Positions 34,673 to 44,314 are shown, counted from the stretch's first letter. The stretch: 64,000 bases of DNA from Bacillus sp. SD075 (GCF_017355165.1 NZ_JADILK010000001.1:310001-374000), one strand, 5' to 3'. Notes: generated by a model from the letters alone, not told the origin. Program-made: numbers and translations.

Positions 34673-34935
34673 CATCGCAGACGTATGAGGAGCAAAGCAT
34701 GACCCCTTTTTTAGCGAAGTTCAATACGCCATATTGGCATGATAAGCTAAGTGGCATTTCATTTATGTATGGAGGGGTTGAGGTGCACCAATTGATCTAA
34801 AGTAATCATTTCAAGTTGATCTCGCTGAATAGAATCATGTTTAGAAAGCATCCTCATCACCTCAAGTTTTAATCCTTCTATTTTAAAACAAAAATGACTC
34901 TAGGCAAAAGTGTTCTATCTAAAAGGTAAAACAAA

Positions 34936-35060
34936 GTTGATTGGAACGGAAGGTACGAGACTCCTGCGGGAAAAGCGCGTCTAGGGGAGACCCCGCAGGC
35001 GAAAGCCGAGGAGGCTCCCCGACCGCCCGCGGAAAGCGAGTGCCTGGAGTGGAAATCAAC
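34936..35060. repeat. Dispersed Bacillus-type palindromic repeat, full-length copy
   Basis: A 125-bp GC-rich element in A/T-rich DNA, bounded by short inverted ends GTTGATT (34936-34942) and AATCAAC (35054-35060). Internal complementary blocks include GACTCCTGCGGG, GGGGAGACCCCGC and GAGGAGGCTCCCC. I recall near-identical sequences scattered through genomes of Bacillus and relatives. A deleted copy sits at about 54.3 kb in this window. Open frames across it are artefacts. Confidence 0.8.
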
Positions 35061-35085
35061 GTCCAAATTGTACAAGCCATAAAAA

Positions 35086-35154
35086 TAGACAAACTCGATT
35101 TTCATCGAGTTTGTCTACAGTCTGGGAGCATGTCTAACAACATGCTTCTTTTTT
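35086..35154 (+). terminator. Double hairpin terminator after the palindromic repeat
   Basis: A 13-bp perfect stem (35086-35098 with 35105-35117) is followed by AGCATGT (35127-35133) pairing with ACATGCT (35140-35146) and a T-rich tail. It probably travels with the repeat or ends an unseen upstream transcript. Confidence 0.7.
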
Positions 35155-35191
35155 ATGGTTTTCCATTATATATATAAATGAAAGATAACCT

Positions 35192-35665
35192 ATGAGGGTG
35201 ATGAGGGTGAGGAGACAAGGGAAGATTCCAATAGGAGTATTGACGGTTATTCTCATGGTTTTAGCTGCAGGTGCGTGTATCATTTTTCTTTTTCCGAGCG
35301 GATCAAAAAGCGTGGTTGAAGATTTCTATGAGTATGAAAGTGAAGCGGAGTTCGGGGAATCCTGGGATCTATTAAGTTCGGAAATGAAGCAGCGGTTCCC
35401 GAATCGGGCAGATTATGTGCAAAACCGGTCACATGTATTTTTACAGCATATGGATGTGGAGACCTTTCAGTATGATGTAGGCCGTTCCAAGAAGGTGAAG
35501 AACTGGAAGTTGGATAAGAAAGGAAGGCTGCATAAAACGGCCTATGAAATTCCAGTTACACAGGTCTTCAATTCTCGCTATGGGGTGTTTACTTTGGAAC
35601 AAAATTGCTATGTCGTGAGAGAAAAAGGCGAATGGCGTTTGTTATGGGATTATCAGTTTGAATAG
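35192..35665 (+). CDS. Membrane-anchored hypothetical protein, 157 aa
   Basis: The N-terminus is basic (MRVMRVRRQGK), followed by one transmembrane helix (about 12-34) and an extracytoplasmic domain of about 120 residues. The segment SVVEDFYEYESEAEFGESWDLLSSEMKQRF resembles the opening helix of SnoaL/NTF2-like lipoprotein domains, and the end GEWRLLWDYQFE is a typical closing strand. Function unknown; an NTF2-like fold is inference. The exact start is unclear because GAGGGTG occurs twice near ATG 35192, ATG 35201 and GTG 35207. Confidence 0.75.
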   Translation: MRVMRVRRQGKIPIGVLTVILMVLAAGACIIFLFPSGSKSVVEDFYEYESEAEFGESWDLLSSEMKQRFPNRADYVQNRSHVFLQHMDVETFQYDVGRSKKVKNWKLDKKGRLHKTAYEIPVTQVFNSRYGVFTLEQNCYVVREKGEWRLLWDYQFE

Positions 35666-35749
35666 ATTCCTCTCCTTTTTCAGGATCAAGTTCGTTTAAT
35701 TGAAAAGGGAGAGGCGATGCTCTCATGTAATGCCGAATGGATCTACTTC

Positions 35750-35851
35750 TCATGAAACATATTTCATTCTTGAACGGTCACTGATGGCTTTCAGTATAAA
35801 CAATTTGTCCTGTGTGCTTAGCATAGCCCAGCTGCCTGCTTTGATTTTCAT
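35750..35851 (-). CDS. Small hypothetical protein, 33 aa
   Basis: A 33-codon minus-strand frame, MKIKAGSWAMLSTQDKLFIL and a short basic tail, preceded at nine bases by a strong AAAGGAG site. That ribosome site is the main evidence; longer in-frame upstream codons would bypass it. No family recognised. It faces the LCP gene in the same direction, with a terminator in between. Confidence 0.45.
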   Translation of the reverse strand: MKIKAGSWAMLSTQDKLFILKAISDRSRMKYVS

Positions 35852-36089
35852 GTAAATCCACTCCTTTTGTTTAGGATTATTTAATGATAGTTGATGAATG
35901 ATGGGTGATGGAATTCCGGGTCCAAAGAATATTAGTGTCAAGTGATTGAAAGGGGCAAGTGGAAGATGGATTTGTCAGCTCATATTAGATTATACCGTCT
36001 TTTTATGCCTAATAAACAACAAAAATTCCAACAAATCTCTACAATTGGTGTTCGTTTTTTGTCAGAATATTGGACGGGTAAAATGAAAA

Positions 36090-36117
36090 AGCTGTCAGGA
36101 TGCGGGTCCGGACAGCT
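36090..36117 (-). terminator. Terminator of the LCP-family gene (bidirectional)
   Basis: AGCTGTC (36090-36096) pairs with GACAGCT (36111-36117), with an inner GGA/TCC pair. T-rich tails occur on both sides. It lies 14 bases beyond the stop of the minus-strand gene. Confidence 0.8.
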
Positions 36118-36130
36118 CTTTCTTTTTTTC

Positions 36131-37060
36131 TTATTTGATGGATAATTGTTCTTTTAATTCGGATTGGACCTTTTCTTTTTCTTCATCCGACACAATATAA
36201 TAGTAGATTCCGTCGATTTTCGTTCCGTTGCCATTTATGGATGATTGGGTAATGCTTTTGCTTGCATCCCTATAGTTCTTTTGGATGTCCATCATGTCAT
36301 CAAACGTCAAATTAGTCTGGATATTATTACCGAGTGCATCGAAGACTTCATCGTATTTCGTCAGGGAGGAAACGCTCGCTCCTTTTTTAATGACGGCCTC
36401 GATTATGGAACGTTGTCTGGATTGACGGCCGAAATCACCACTCGGATCATCATGTCTCATTCTAGAATAGGCAAGGGCTTCTTTCCCGTTAAGAGTACGC
36501 GTGCCTTTTGCAAAATGAATGCCATCAGATGTGAAGTCCAGATCGTTTTGCACGGTCACGCCGCCGACTGCGTCAACGATGTCCTTAAAGCCTTCCATAT
36601 TGATCTTCATATAATAGTCGATTGGGATATCAAGGAAGTTTTCAACGGTATCCATGGACATTTTCGCGCCGCCGAAGGCAAATGCATGGTTGATTTTATC
36701 CTGTGTACCATGACCGACGATCTCGGTCCGTGTATCACGCGGAATGCTAAGCATTTTGACCGATTTCTTTTGTGGATTGACTGTCAGGACAATCATGGTA
36801 TCTGAACGGCCTTTGTCGCCATCACGTTCATCGACACCGAGCATGAGCATCGAGAAGGGCTCCTGATCTGATAGTGCAAGGTCCTTCGTCCGTTTATCCG
36901 TGGTACGGTCTATTGGTGTATGCATCGTGTCAACGGTTTTTGTCAGTGAATTCCATACGGAGTAGGCGAAGGCTCCGCCAGCTAATATAATAAGTAGGAC
37001 AATTATACCGACTACCTTCAGCCATGTCCGTTTCTTTTTCTTCTTTTTTTCATGTCTCAT
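36131..37060 (-). CDS. LytR-CpsA-Psr (LCP) family cell-wall glycopolymer ligase
   Basis: A 309-residue membrane enzyme that moves teichoic-acid-like or capsular polymers from undecaprenyl carriers onto peptidoglycan. A basic N-terminus and one membrane helix (about 13-33) precede the LCP domain. The domain has MLMLGVDERDGDKGRSDTMI (about 69-88), KKSVKMLSIPRDTRTEI with the conserved Arg pair, INHAFAFGG, and AYSRMRHDDPSGDFGRQSRQ with the catalytic-site Asp and Arg residues. Given the EPS locus in this window, capsule attachment is one possible role, but housekeeping TagTUV-like function is equally likely. Confidence 0.92.
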   Translation of the reverse strand: MRHEKKKKKKRTWLKVVGIIVLLIILAGGAFAYSVWNSLTKTVDTMHTPIDRTTDKRTKDLALSDQEPFSMLMLGVDERDGDKGRSDTMIVLTVNPQKKSVKMLSIPRDTRTEIVGHGTQDKINHAFAFGGAKMSMDTVENFLDIPIDYYMKINMEGFKDIVDAVGGVTVQNDLDFTSDGIHFAKGTRTLNGKEALAYSRMRHDDPSGDFGRQSRQRSIIEAVIKKGASVSSLTKYDEVFDALGNNIQTNLTFDDMMDIQKNYRDASKSITQSSINGNGTKIDGIYYYIVSDEEKEKVQSELKEQLSIK

Positions 37061-37393
37061 ATTTTACTTCCTTCCTCATTTTGTAACCACTTCATCTATT
37101 ATATTTAATTTCATATTAAAAGAATAGTATATTTTGTTATTTTATAATACCTTTGGCATATTTGGATGTAGGGTTACTAGTAACTAGAACAAATCTAAAG
37201 GGTAGGCAGTTAGATTCATTTAATAGTTTAATGCTTTGGCTGATCGGGGAATTCACACTTCCCTGGTTTTAGGTTGTGTAATTTGGCCTAGTGTTTAACT
37301 TTTTAAGTATATAGATCTTTTGCAGGTCATTTTTAGATGTGTACATGGGTAATCATGATCAGCCAGCCTTGCTTAAACAGGAGGTGGGATTCG
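37061..37393. other. Intergenic stretch upstream of the LCP gene
   Basis: A/T-rich and without a recognisable gene. It must contain the minus-strand promoter of the LCP gene. Confidence 0.4.
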
Positions 37394-37477
37394 ATGTGCT
37401 TTTTATTTGCCAGGAGAAAAGCCTTTGGATCCAATGAATTTGACCAGGTAAAGGATTTGCTGAATATGTCTGGATGA
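37394..37477 (+). CDS. Very short frame (27 aa) with a strong ribosome site
   Basis: An AGGAGGTG site lies eight bases before an ATG opening 27 codons (MCFLFARRKAFGSNEFDQVK and a short tail). The ribosome site is unusually good for a chance frame, but the peptide matches nothing I know. It may be the surviving start of a truncated gene or a leader peptide. Confidence 0.35.
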   Translation: MCFLFARRKAFGSNEFDQVKDLLNMSG

Positions 37478-37592
37478 ATGAAGTATTACTTGAAAATGGG
37501 TGATTAGCAAAGTCCCTATTAGAAAGGAAGCGCATATATATGCAATACGGATATCCCTAAAAAAAAAAATAAATATTGGAGGCCAAGAATTA

Positions 37593-37895
37593 ATGGAATA
37601 TTCAACGGAAAGCTTGTCGGATGAAAGGAGCTTAACAGAAAGCTCATCGGACGGGAGCGATTCAACGGAAAGCTCATTGGATGAAAGCGGCTTAACAGAA
37701 AGCTCATCGGACGGGGGCGATTCAACGGAAAGCTCATCGGATGAAAGCGGCTTAACAGAAAGCTCATCGGACGGGAGCGATTCAACGGAAAGCTCATCGG
37801 ATGAAAGCGGCTTAACAGAAAGCTCATCGGACGAGAGTGATTCAACGGAAAGCTTATCGGATGAAAGCAGCTCAACGGATATCCCTGAAGAATAA
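37593..37895 (+). CDS. Acidic Ser/Thr/Glu decapeptide-repeat protein, 100 aa
   Basis: After MEYS the protein is nine successive decapeptides of the form TESSSD(E/G)SxS/L, ending TDIPEE. The DNA unit is 30 bp and alternates between two variants. It is very acidic, has no hydrophobic segment, and is surely disordered. The ATG at 37593 is ten bases after TTGGAGG; upstream in-frame starts lack a site. The same leader and MEYSTES start recur in the next gene, so the two arose by duplication. Function unknown; Ser-rich spore-surface or phosphoacceptor proteins are possible analogues. Confidence 0.65.
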   Translation: MEYSTESLSDERSLTESSSDGSDSTESSLDESGLTESSSDGGDSTESSSDESGLTESSSDGSDSTESSSDESGLTESSSDESDSTESLSDESSSTDIPEE

Positions 37896-37920
37896 ATAAA
37901 TATTGGAGGCTAATGAATAA

Positions 37921-38376
37921 ATGGAATATTCAACGGAAAGTGCATCGTACGAAAGTAATTCAACGGAAAGTGCATCGTACGAGAGTGAGTCAACAGAAAG
38001 CTCATCGACCGAGAGTGAGTCAACGGAAAGCTCATCGACCGAGAGCGAATCAACAGAAAGCTCGTCGTACGAGAGTGAATCGACGGAAAGCTCGTCGTAC
38101 GAGAGTGAATCGACGGAAAGCTCGTCGTACGAGAGTGAATCGACGGAAAGTTCATCGTACGAGAGCAGTTCAGTGGAAAGCTCATCGGATGAAAGTAGCT
38201 CAACGGAAAGTTCAGCAGATGAAGGGAATGTAACACTTTCCGACACCGCAGAAGAAATTGAAAATTCAACTGAGGGTGAAGGAAATGGCAGTCCTCGCCG
38301 TGTGAATATATTTAAGAAAATGTGGCTGGATAATATGATTAAAGCATCGAAGGGTATCTATAAAGAAGAGGATTGA
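37921..38376 (+). CDS. Acidic Ser/Thr/Glu decapeptide-repeat protein with basic C-terminus, 151 aa
   Basis: A paralogue of the preceding gene with ten decapeptides, mostly TESSSYES(E/S)S, in which Tyr replaces the Asp of the first protein. A non-repeated C-terminal part follows: EEIENSTEGEGNGSPRR, then VNIFKKMWLDNMIKASKGIY, a short basic amphipathic helix. The conserved ATAAATATTGGAGGC leader is repeated before both genes. In this copy two other frames are also open because of the 30-bp period, but only the acidic frame is open in both genes, so it is the coding one. Function unknown. Confidence 0.65.
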   Translation: MEYSTESASYESNSTESASYESESTESSSTESESTESSSTESESTESSSYESESTESSSYESESTESSSYESESTESSSYESSSVESSSDESSSTESSADEGNVTLSDTAEEIENSTEGEGNGSPRRVNIFKKMWLDNMIKASKGIYKEED

Positions 38377-38382
38377 CCATAT

Positions 38383-38412
38383 AGGTACAGCAACTAAAAT
38401 GTTGTTGTGCCT
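38383..38412 (+). terminator. 12-bp hairpin after the repeat-protein genes
   Basis: AGGTACAGCAAC (38383-38394) pairs with GTTGTTGTGCCT (38401-38412) with two G-T pairs. No U-tract follows, so efficiency as a terminator is doubtful. Confidence 0.5.
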
Positions 38413-39086
38413 TAATATGAAAAGGGGACATGCCGCTAGCACTCGTGGTTGACATATCCTCTTATTGGATACGGGGATCCTGATTTTTCTGCGGGGAATG
38501 TAGGCGGAATACCGTCTGTTATATCTGAATGCTGTAAAAGTCATCGGCTGGAACCATGTTGTTGTTTCTGCGCTTGATGGAACCCTAATACAAATACATT
38601 CTGGACTAATTTCCGGGGGGATTAGCCAAGCTAGGCGATTAAAATGAAACATTCGGGTTGCTAAAAAAGAATGACCTGGTCGGAGCGTTTCGCTGACAAT
38701 CGTACATAGTGCCTATGGCTTACTGGTGGGATTTAGGTTGTTTTTTACAGAACGGTGGTCACCAATGATATCTACATGTATGGGTAGTATATTGAACTAG
38801 GACTCTCTGGAATATTTTAATAGAGTAAGTTTGGAAATCCAGTTCGGAAAGAAGATATCTTTTATGTGCCGAAATGGAATCTAGCTGTACACTTTTCCGT
38901 ATACAAACCAATAAACGGGTCATGCCCTTTTTAGTTAGGCATCCGCAGAGCATGGGAATGAGTAGTACACAATGAAAGAAGGAATCTTTGGGATGGTGAA
39001 TGCTCCAGGGGAGGAGAGATCAACATGAGGCGTTAATCGGTTTCTTTCCCACAATAAAGAAACTCCGGGTCTGAAGGGATCCGGAG
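38413..39086. other. Region with decayed coding sequence
   Basis: No intact gene is visible. On the plus strand about 38500-38644 is open without a start codon and encodes LNAVKVIGWNHVVVSALDGT, then LIQIHSGLISGG, which reads like real protein but belongs to no family I recognise. The remainder shows scattered short frames. A pseudogene is likely. Confidence 0.4.
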
Positions 39087-40358
39087 TTAGTTCTTTTTCT
39101 CGATATTTTCATAGACTGACGCAAGGGCTTGTTCAAATTTCCCGCTCTTTTTCGGTTTGTAATATTTTTTGCTGCGCAGTTTGTCGGGAAGGTATTGCTG
39201 CTTTACCCAGCCATTCTCGTAGTCATGCGGATAAAGGTAGCCGATGCCCCTTCCGAGATCGGTGGCCCCTTTGTAATGGGCATCCTTAAGGTGATCTGGT
39301 ACATCTCCGCTATGGCCGCTGCGAATGTCTGTCAGAGCTGCATCGATTGCGACAATGGCCGTGTTCGATTTAGGTGATAGGCATAACTCGATCACCGAGT
39401 TGGCAAGTGGAATCCGGGCTTCAGGAAAACCGAGTCGTTCAGCGGCTTCGACTGCAGCGAGGGCCCTCGGTCCAGCCTGGGGATTCGCAAGAGCTATGTC
39501 TTCGTAAGCGATGACCACTAAGCGGCGGGCAATGCTGACAAGATCGCCGGCTTCGACCAAGCGCCCCAAATAATGAAGGGCTGCATTCACATCACTGCCG
39601 CGGATGGATTTTTGGAAAGCTGATAGAACATCATAATGGGCATCTCCATCCTTGTCATGTGAGAAGCTTTTTTTCTGCATGCATTCCTCGGCAATTTGCA
39701 GGTCTATATGAATCGTTCCGGATTCATCGGGTTCGGTGGAAATGACGGCGAGTTCAAGAGCGTTAAGGGCACTGCGGACATCTCCGTTCGAAGCAGTCGC
39801 GAAATGGGTAAGGGCATCAAGGCTGACATCCGATTTATACGCACCGAGCCCCCGTTCTTCATCATGAAGTGCCCGTTCAAGAGCTTTGGTTATATCATTG
39901 GTTTCCAATGATTTGAGCTCGAAAATCTGGCACCTGCTTCGGATGGCCGGATTGATTGCATGATAGGGATTGCTGGTCGTTGCACCGATCAAGGTGATCA
40001 TCCCGTTTTCAAGATAAGGCAATAGGAAATCCTGCTTCGCCTTATCCAGTCGATGAACCTCATCAAGCAACAGGATCACTTTCCCGGACATCTTCGCCTC
40101 GGCTGCCACGATTTCCATATCCTTTTTATTATTGGTCACCGCGTTCAGCGCCCGGAAAGCAAACTTCGTGCTTCCGGCAATCGCGCTTGCAATGGAAGTC
40201 TTGCCAATTCCCGGCGGACCATACAGGATCATGGAAGAAAGCTGTTTTGCTTTCACCATCCTTGCGATAATTTTTCCTTCACCGACCAGATGCTCCTGCC
40301 CGATGATCTCATCAATCGATCGAGGCCGCATCCGGAAAGCAAGCGGTTTTATATTCAT
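39087..40358 (-). CDS. rarA: Replication-associated recombination protein A (RarA/MgsA)
   Basis: A 423-residue AAA+ ATPase related to clamp-loader and RuvB proteins that acts at stalled replication forks. It starts MNIKPLAFRMRPRSIDEIIG. Walker A is GPPGIGKTS (about 46-54), Walker B LLLDEVHRLDK, sensor 1 LIGATTSNPY, and arginine finger AIRSRCQIFEL. The C-terminal tetramerisation domain (LANPQAGPRALAAVEAAERL) is complete. AAAGGAGAGGTG precedes the ATG. It corresponds to B. subtilis yrvN beside cymR and begins the conserved right part of the window. Confidence 0.96.
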   Translation of the reverse strand: MNIKPLAFRMRPRSIDEIIGQEHLVGEGKIIARMVKAKQLSSMILYGPPGIGKTSIASAIAGSTKFAFRALNAVTNNKKDMEIVAAEAKMSGKVILLLDEVHRLDKAKQDFLLPYLENGMITLIGATTSNPYHAINPAIRSRCQIFELKSLETNDITKALERALHDEERGLGAYKSDVSLDALTHFATASNGDVRSALNALELAVISTEPDESGTIHIDLQIAEECMQKKSFSHDKDGDAHYDVLSAFQKSIRGSDVNAALHYLGRLVEAGDLVSIARRLVVIAYEDIALANPQAGPRALAAVEAAERLGFPEARIPLANSVIELCLSPKSNTAIVAIDAALTDIRSGHSGDVPDHLKDAHYKGATDLGRGIGYLYPHDYENGWVKQQYLPDKLRSKKYYKPKKSGKFEQALASVYENIEKKN

Positions 40359-40717
40359 TGCGCACCTCTCCTTTTTATATAAGGTATCACAACTGATGGG
40401 GGAAATGCGCTGATTATGCTGTGAAAGTGGGCGAATTCGTATTATGGTAGTCCGTTTGGGGATATAATTGGTGCTGTAAGTTGATTATCGAGCTACCTAC
40501 CAGCGGAATCATCCACAATAGTCCGCCCAAAATATCGACCCCTTACCCTTAAAATCCGTCCTCTCATTTTGTTATATTCCGTTCTTTATTTCATTTTTCC
40601 TACCTTTCCAATTAGGATAATTTGACAAATGGAGGGCGGGTGAATGCATTTCCGACGGGAATATGCTATAATTTCATAAGAATTTAGAAACGGATAAATA
40701 ATTTGAGGTGTATATGT
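40359..40717. other. Divergent intergenic region between rarA and cymR
   Basis: No gene is visible. TGCTATAAT at 40664-40672 is an extended -10 element 45 bases before cymR. The rarA promoter should lie in the left half, but I see no clear hexamers there. Confidence 0.5.
40664..40672 (+). promoter_or_regulatory. Extended -10 promoter of cymR
   Basis: TGCTATAAT fits TGn-TATAAT exactly. No strong -35 is present. Confidence 0.55.
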
Positions 40718-41137
40718 ATGAAGATATCTACTAAAGGCCGTTATGGTTTAACGATCATGATCGAGCTGGCTAAACATTATGGAGAAGGCCCGAAGAGTTT
40801 GAAATCGATTGCCCAGACGCATAATCTGTCGGAGCATTATTTGGAGCAGTTGATTGCGCCGCTTCGTAATGCTGGGTTGGTAAGGAGTGTGCGCGGTGCG
40901 TATGGCGGGTATGTCCTGTCTAAAGATCCTCAGGAGATTACTTCGGGTGATGTCATTCGTGTATTGGAAGGGCCGATTACCCCTGTTGAAGGAATTGAGG
41001 ATGAGGAGCCGGTGAAGCGCCAGCTTTGGATCCGGATTCGCGATGCCGTGAAGGATGTATTGGATAATACGACGCTTATGGATTTGGCGAGCTACAAGGA
41101 TACGGGTGAAATCGATTCTTATATGTACTATATTTAA
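40718..41137 (+). CDS. cymR: Rrf2-family cysteine-metabolism repressor CymR
   Basis: A 139-residue winged-helix regulator. It begins MKISTKGRYGLTIMIELAK, as CymR does, followed by the recognition helix region LSEHYLEQLIAPLRNAGLVR and the wing GAYGGYVL. It lacks the three Fe-S cysteines of IscR, as expected of CymR, which instead senses cysteine through the CysK complex and represses sulfur-uptake genes. The ATG at 40718 has GAGGTG upstream; an earlier in-frame start would extend beyond the family N-terminus. It is followed by an attenuator-like terminator and iscS. Confidence 0.94.
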   Translation: MKISTKGRYGLTIMIELAKHYGEGPKSLKSIAQTHNLSEHYLEQLIAPLRNAGLVRSVRGAYGGYVLSKDPQEITSGDVIRVLEGPITPVEGIEDEEPVKRQLWIRIRDAVKDVLDNTTLMDLASYKDTGEIDSYMYYI

Positions 41138-41149
41138 GTGATCAGCAAT

Positions 41150-41180
41150 GCGCCTATTATGTAGGCGCTTGCGTTTTTTT
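41150..41180 (+). terminator. Terminator between cymR and iscS
   Basis: GCGCCTA (41150-41156) pairs with TAGGCGC (41162-41168), then TTGCG and seven T. It sits only 19 bases before the iscS start, so partial readthrough probably links the two genes. Confidence 0.85.
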
Positions 41181-41198
41181 AATGGAGGCGACAAAAAA

Positions 41199-42344
41199 GT
41201 GGACAGAATATATTTAGATCATGCTGCGACTTCACCGATGCATCCGAATGTGATCGATAGGATGATGAAAGTCATGAGCCATGACTTCGGAAATCCGTCG
41301 AGCATTCATGCTTTCGGACGGGAGGCGCGCCATGTTTTGGATGAGGCGCGTACGAGTATTGCAGCGAGCATCGGTGCGGGGCGTAATGAAATCATTTTCA
41401 CGAGCGGTGGAACCGAGGCGGATAATACGGCGATCATTGGTGTTGCGAATGCTTATAAAGAAAAAGGGAAGCACATCATTACGACGGAGATTGAGCATCA
41501 TGCGGTTTTGCATACATGCCAATACCTTGAGAAGTCTGGCTTTGAGGTCACATATTTACCTGTGAATGAAGCGGGGCTTATTTCAATTGCCGATTTAAAG
41601 GCGGCATTGCGGGACGACACGATTTTGGTTTCGATCATGTTCGGCAATAATGAGGTTGGTACGATTCAGCCGATTGCTGAAATTGGACAGCTGCTCAAGG
41701 GGCATCCAGCCATTTTCCATACGGATGCGGTTCAGGCATATGGTTTGATCTCTATCGACGTCAGTGAGTTGGGTGTGGATTTGCTGAGTGTATCCGCGCA
41801 TAAAATTAACGGTCCCAAGGGAGTCGGCTTTCTTTATATTCGCGAAGGCTTGAAGCTTAATCCGCATTTATATGGCGGGGAACAAGAACGCAAACGCCGT
41901 GCCGGTACGGAGAGCGTGCCGGCCATTGCCGGTTTTTCAGAAGCTGTTTTCATCGCACAAAGCACGATGGAAAAGAAAAGGGAGCAATACAGGCGTTTTA
42001 AAGACGTATTGCTTGCCGTCTTTGATGAGGCGGATGTACAATATGAAATTAACGGATCTATGGAACAGTCGCTGCCGCATTTGCTGAATGTTAGTTTTCC
42101 GGGTACGAATGTGGAATCACTGCTCGTTAATATGGACTTGGCAGGTGTCGCGGTATCGAGCGGATCCGCTTGTACAGCGGGGTCAATCGATCCGTCGCAT
42201 GTGCTTGTGGCGATGTTCGGGAAAGATTCGGAGCGGACGAAGAATTCGATTCGTTACAGCTTCGGTCTGAACAATACGGAAGAGGAAGTAAGGCAGGCTG
42301 CTGAAACCACCGTTAAAATCGTCAATAGATTAGCGGGAAGATAA
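41199..42344 (+). CDS. iscS: Cysteine desulfurase (IscS/YrvO)
   Basis: A 381-residue PLP enzyme that takes sulfur from cysteine and passes it as persulfide. It starts VDRIYLDHAATSPMHP; the GTG at 41199 follows GGAGG, and an earlier in-frame start lacks a site. The PLP lysine is in SVSAHKINGPKG (about residue 200), and the catalytic Cys is in SGSACTAGSIDPSHV (about 324). In Bacillus this paralogue next to mnmA is the sulfur donor for tRNA 2-thiouridine. The mnmA gene follows after 29 bases. Confidence 0.95.
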   Translation: MDRIYLDHAATSPMHPNVIDRMMKVMSHDFGNPSSIHAFGREARHVLDEARTSIAASIGAGRNEIIFTSGGTEADNTAIIGVANAYKEKGKHIITTEIEHHAVLHTCQYLEKSGFEVTYLPVNEAGLISIADLKAALRDDTILVSIMFGNNEVGTIQPIAEIGQLLKGHPAIFHTDAVQAYGLISIDVSELGVDLLSVSAHKINGPKGVGFLYIREGLKLNPHLYGGEQERKRRAGTESVPAIAGFSEAVFIAQSTMEKKREQYRRFKDVLLAVFDEADVQYEINGSMEQSLPHLLNVSFPGTNVESLLVNMDLAGVAVSSGSACTAGSIDPSHVLVAMFGKDSERTKNSIRYSFGLNNTEEEVRQAAETTVKIVNRLAGR

Positions 42345-42364
42345 TTCCTGCTTTAAATAAATGA

Positions 42365-43489
<1,125 letters not shown>

Positions 43490-43498
43490 AATAAGCAT

Positions 43499-43534
43499 GT
43501 CCCCAGCTGTGTTTGCGGTTGGGGACTTCTTTTG
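43499..43534 (+). terminator. Terminator after mnmA
   Basis: GTCCCCA (43499-43505) pairs with TGGGGAC (43520-43526), followed by TTCTTTT. Confidence 0.85.
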
Positions 43535-43572
43535 GATTGCGGGTGTACCGCCTGAAATCGACCGCTGGCTTA

Positions 43573-43581
43573 TGCTATAAT
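43573..43581 (+). promoter_or_regulatory. Extended -10 promoter of the TPR/recD2 unit
   Basis: TGCTATAAT is an exact extended -10. CTGAAA 18 bases upstream is a weak -35. Confidence 0.5.
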
Positions 43582-43606
43582 TTTTTAATATAAAAATGGA
43601 GTGTGA

Positions 43607-44278
43607 ATGGATATGGATAAGAATCAACAAGGAATTGAATTTATGCAGCAAGGGAAATACGAAGAAGCGGCGAAAGTCTTTAATGAGGCGATCGAGGAAA
43701 ATCCGAATGAGCCTGTTGCTTACATAAACTTTGGGAATGTATTGACTGCCGTGGGTGAAACGGATAAAGCGGTCAAGTTTTACAAAAAGGCGATCGAGCT
43801 GGATGAAAATGCGGCAGCGGCTTACTATTCATTAGGAAACTTATATTATGAATCCGATTCTAAACTAATCGAAGCGAAGGATATGTTTGAAAAGGCAATC
43901 CGTTTGGGACTGGATAACAGCGATGCTTTCTTCATGCTTGGGTTGACATTGATGGCGTTGGATCAACCGAAATTGGCGATGCCTTATTTACAGAGAACGG
44001 TGGAGCTGAACCCTGAGGACGTTGATGCTAGGTTCCAATATGCGCTATGTCTTGCAAATGCGGAATTATATGATGAATTGATCAATCAACTGAATTTGGT
44101 TGTGGAACAGGATCCGGGCCATGCCGATGCTTATTATAATTTAGGCGTTGCGTTTGCAGGGTATCGTGAAGATGCGAAAGCGGCGGTGGTTTATTTTGAT
44201 AAGGCTTTGGAAGCACAGCCTGACCATATGCTTGCTGCGCACGGTAAGAAACTGTTGGAAGAAATGAATGCAGAGTAA
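43607..44278 (+). CDS. yrrB: Tetratricopeptide-repeat protein (YrrB)
   Basis: A 223-residue protein made of about six TPR units, for example GKYEEAAKVFNEAIEENPNE (about 14-33), GETDKAVKFYKKAIELDEN and DAKAAVVYFDKALEAQPDH. It has no membrane segment, so it is a cytoplasmic adaptor. B. subtilis YrrB occupies the same place between mnmA and recD2; its partner is not known to me. The ATG follows GGAG by six bases; a second ATG two codons later is also possible. Confidence 0.92.
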   Translation: MDMDKNQQGIEFMQQGKYEEAAKVFNEAIEENPNEPVAYINFGNVLTAVGETDKAVKFYKKAIELDENAAAAYYSLGNLYYESDSKLIEAKDMFEKAIRLGLDNSDAFFMLGLTLMALDQPKLAMPYLQRTVELNPEDVDARFQYALCLANAELYDELINQLNLVVEQDPGHADAYYNLGVAFAGYREDAKAAVVYFDKALEAQPDHMLAAHGKKLLEEMNAE

Positions 44279-44314
44279 ATAAACGGCATATGCATGGAAA
44301 GGTGGGGAGAAGCG

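Noticed and set aside
34878-35177. Open frames of 75-78 codons across the palindromic repeat
   Set aside because: They are explained by the GC-rich non-coding repeat element; neither has a proper ribosome site.
35942-36145. 67-codon plus-strand frame running into the LCP gene
   Set aside because: It crosses the terminator hairpin at 36090-36117 and overlaps the end of a well-supported gene on the other strand.
37913-38233. A basic Arg/Lys-rich repeat frame overlapping the second decapeptide gene
   Set aside because: It resembles a CotG-like protein, but it is open only because of the 30-bp repeat period. Its ATG is only three bases from the ribosome site, and the same frame is closed by stops in the first paralogue.
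37872-38269. Open frames on the minus strand through the same repeats
   Set aside because: They are repeat-driven mirror frames with no ribosome site.
37593-38376. CRISPR array
   Set aside because: The 30-bp units are contiguous without spacers and are in frame with codons, so they are protein repeats.
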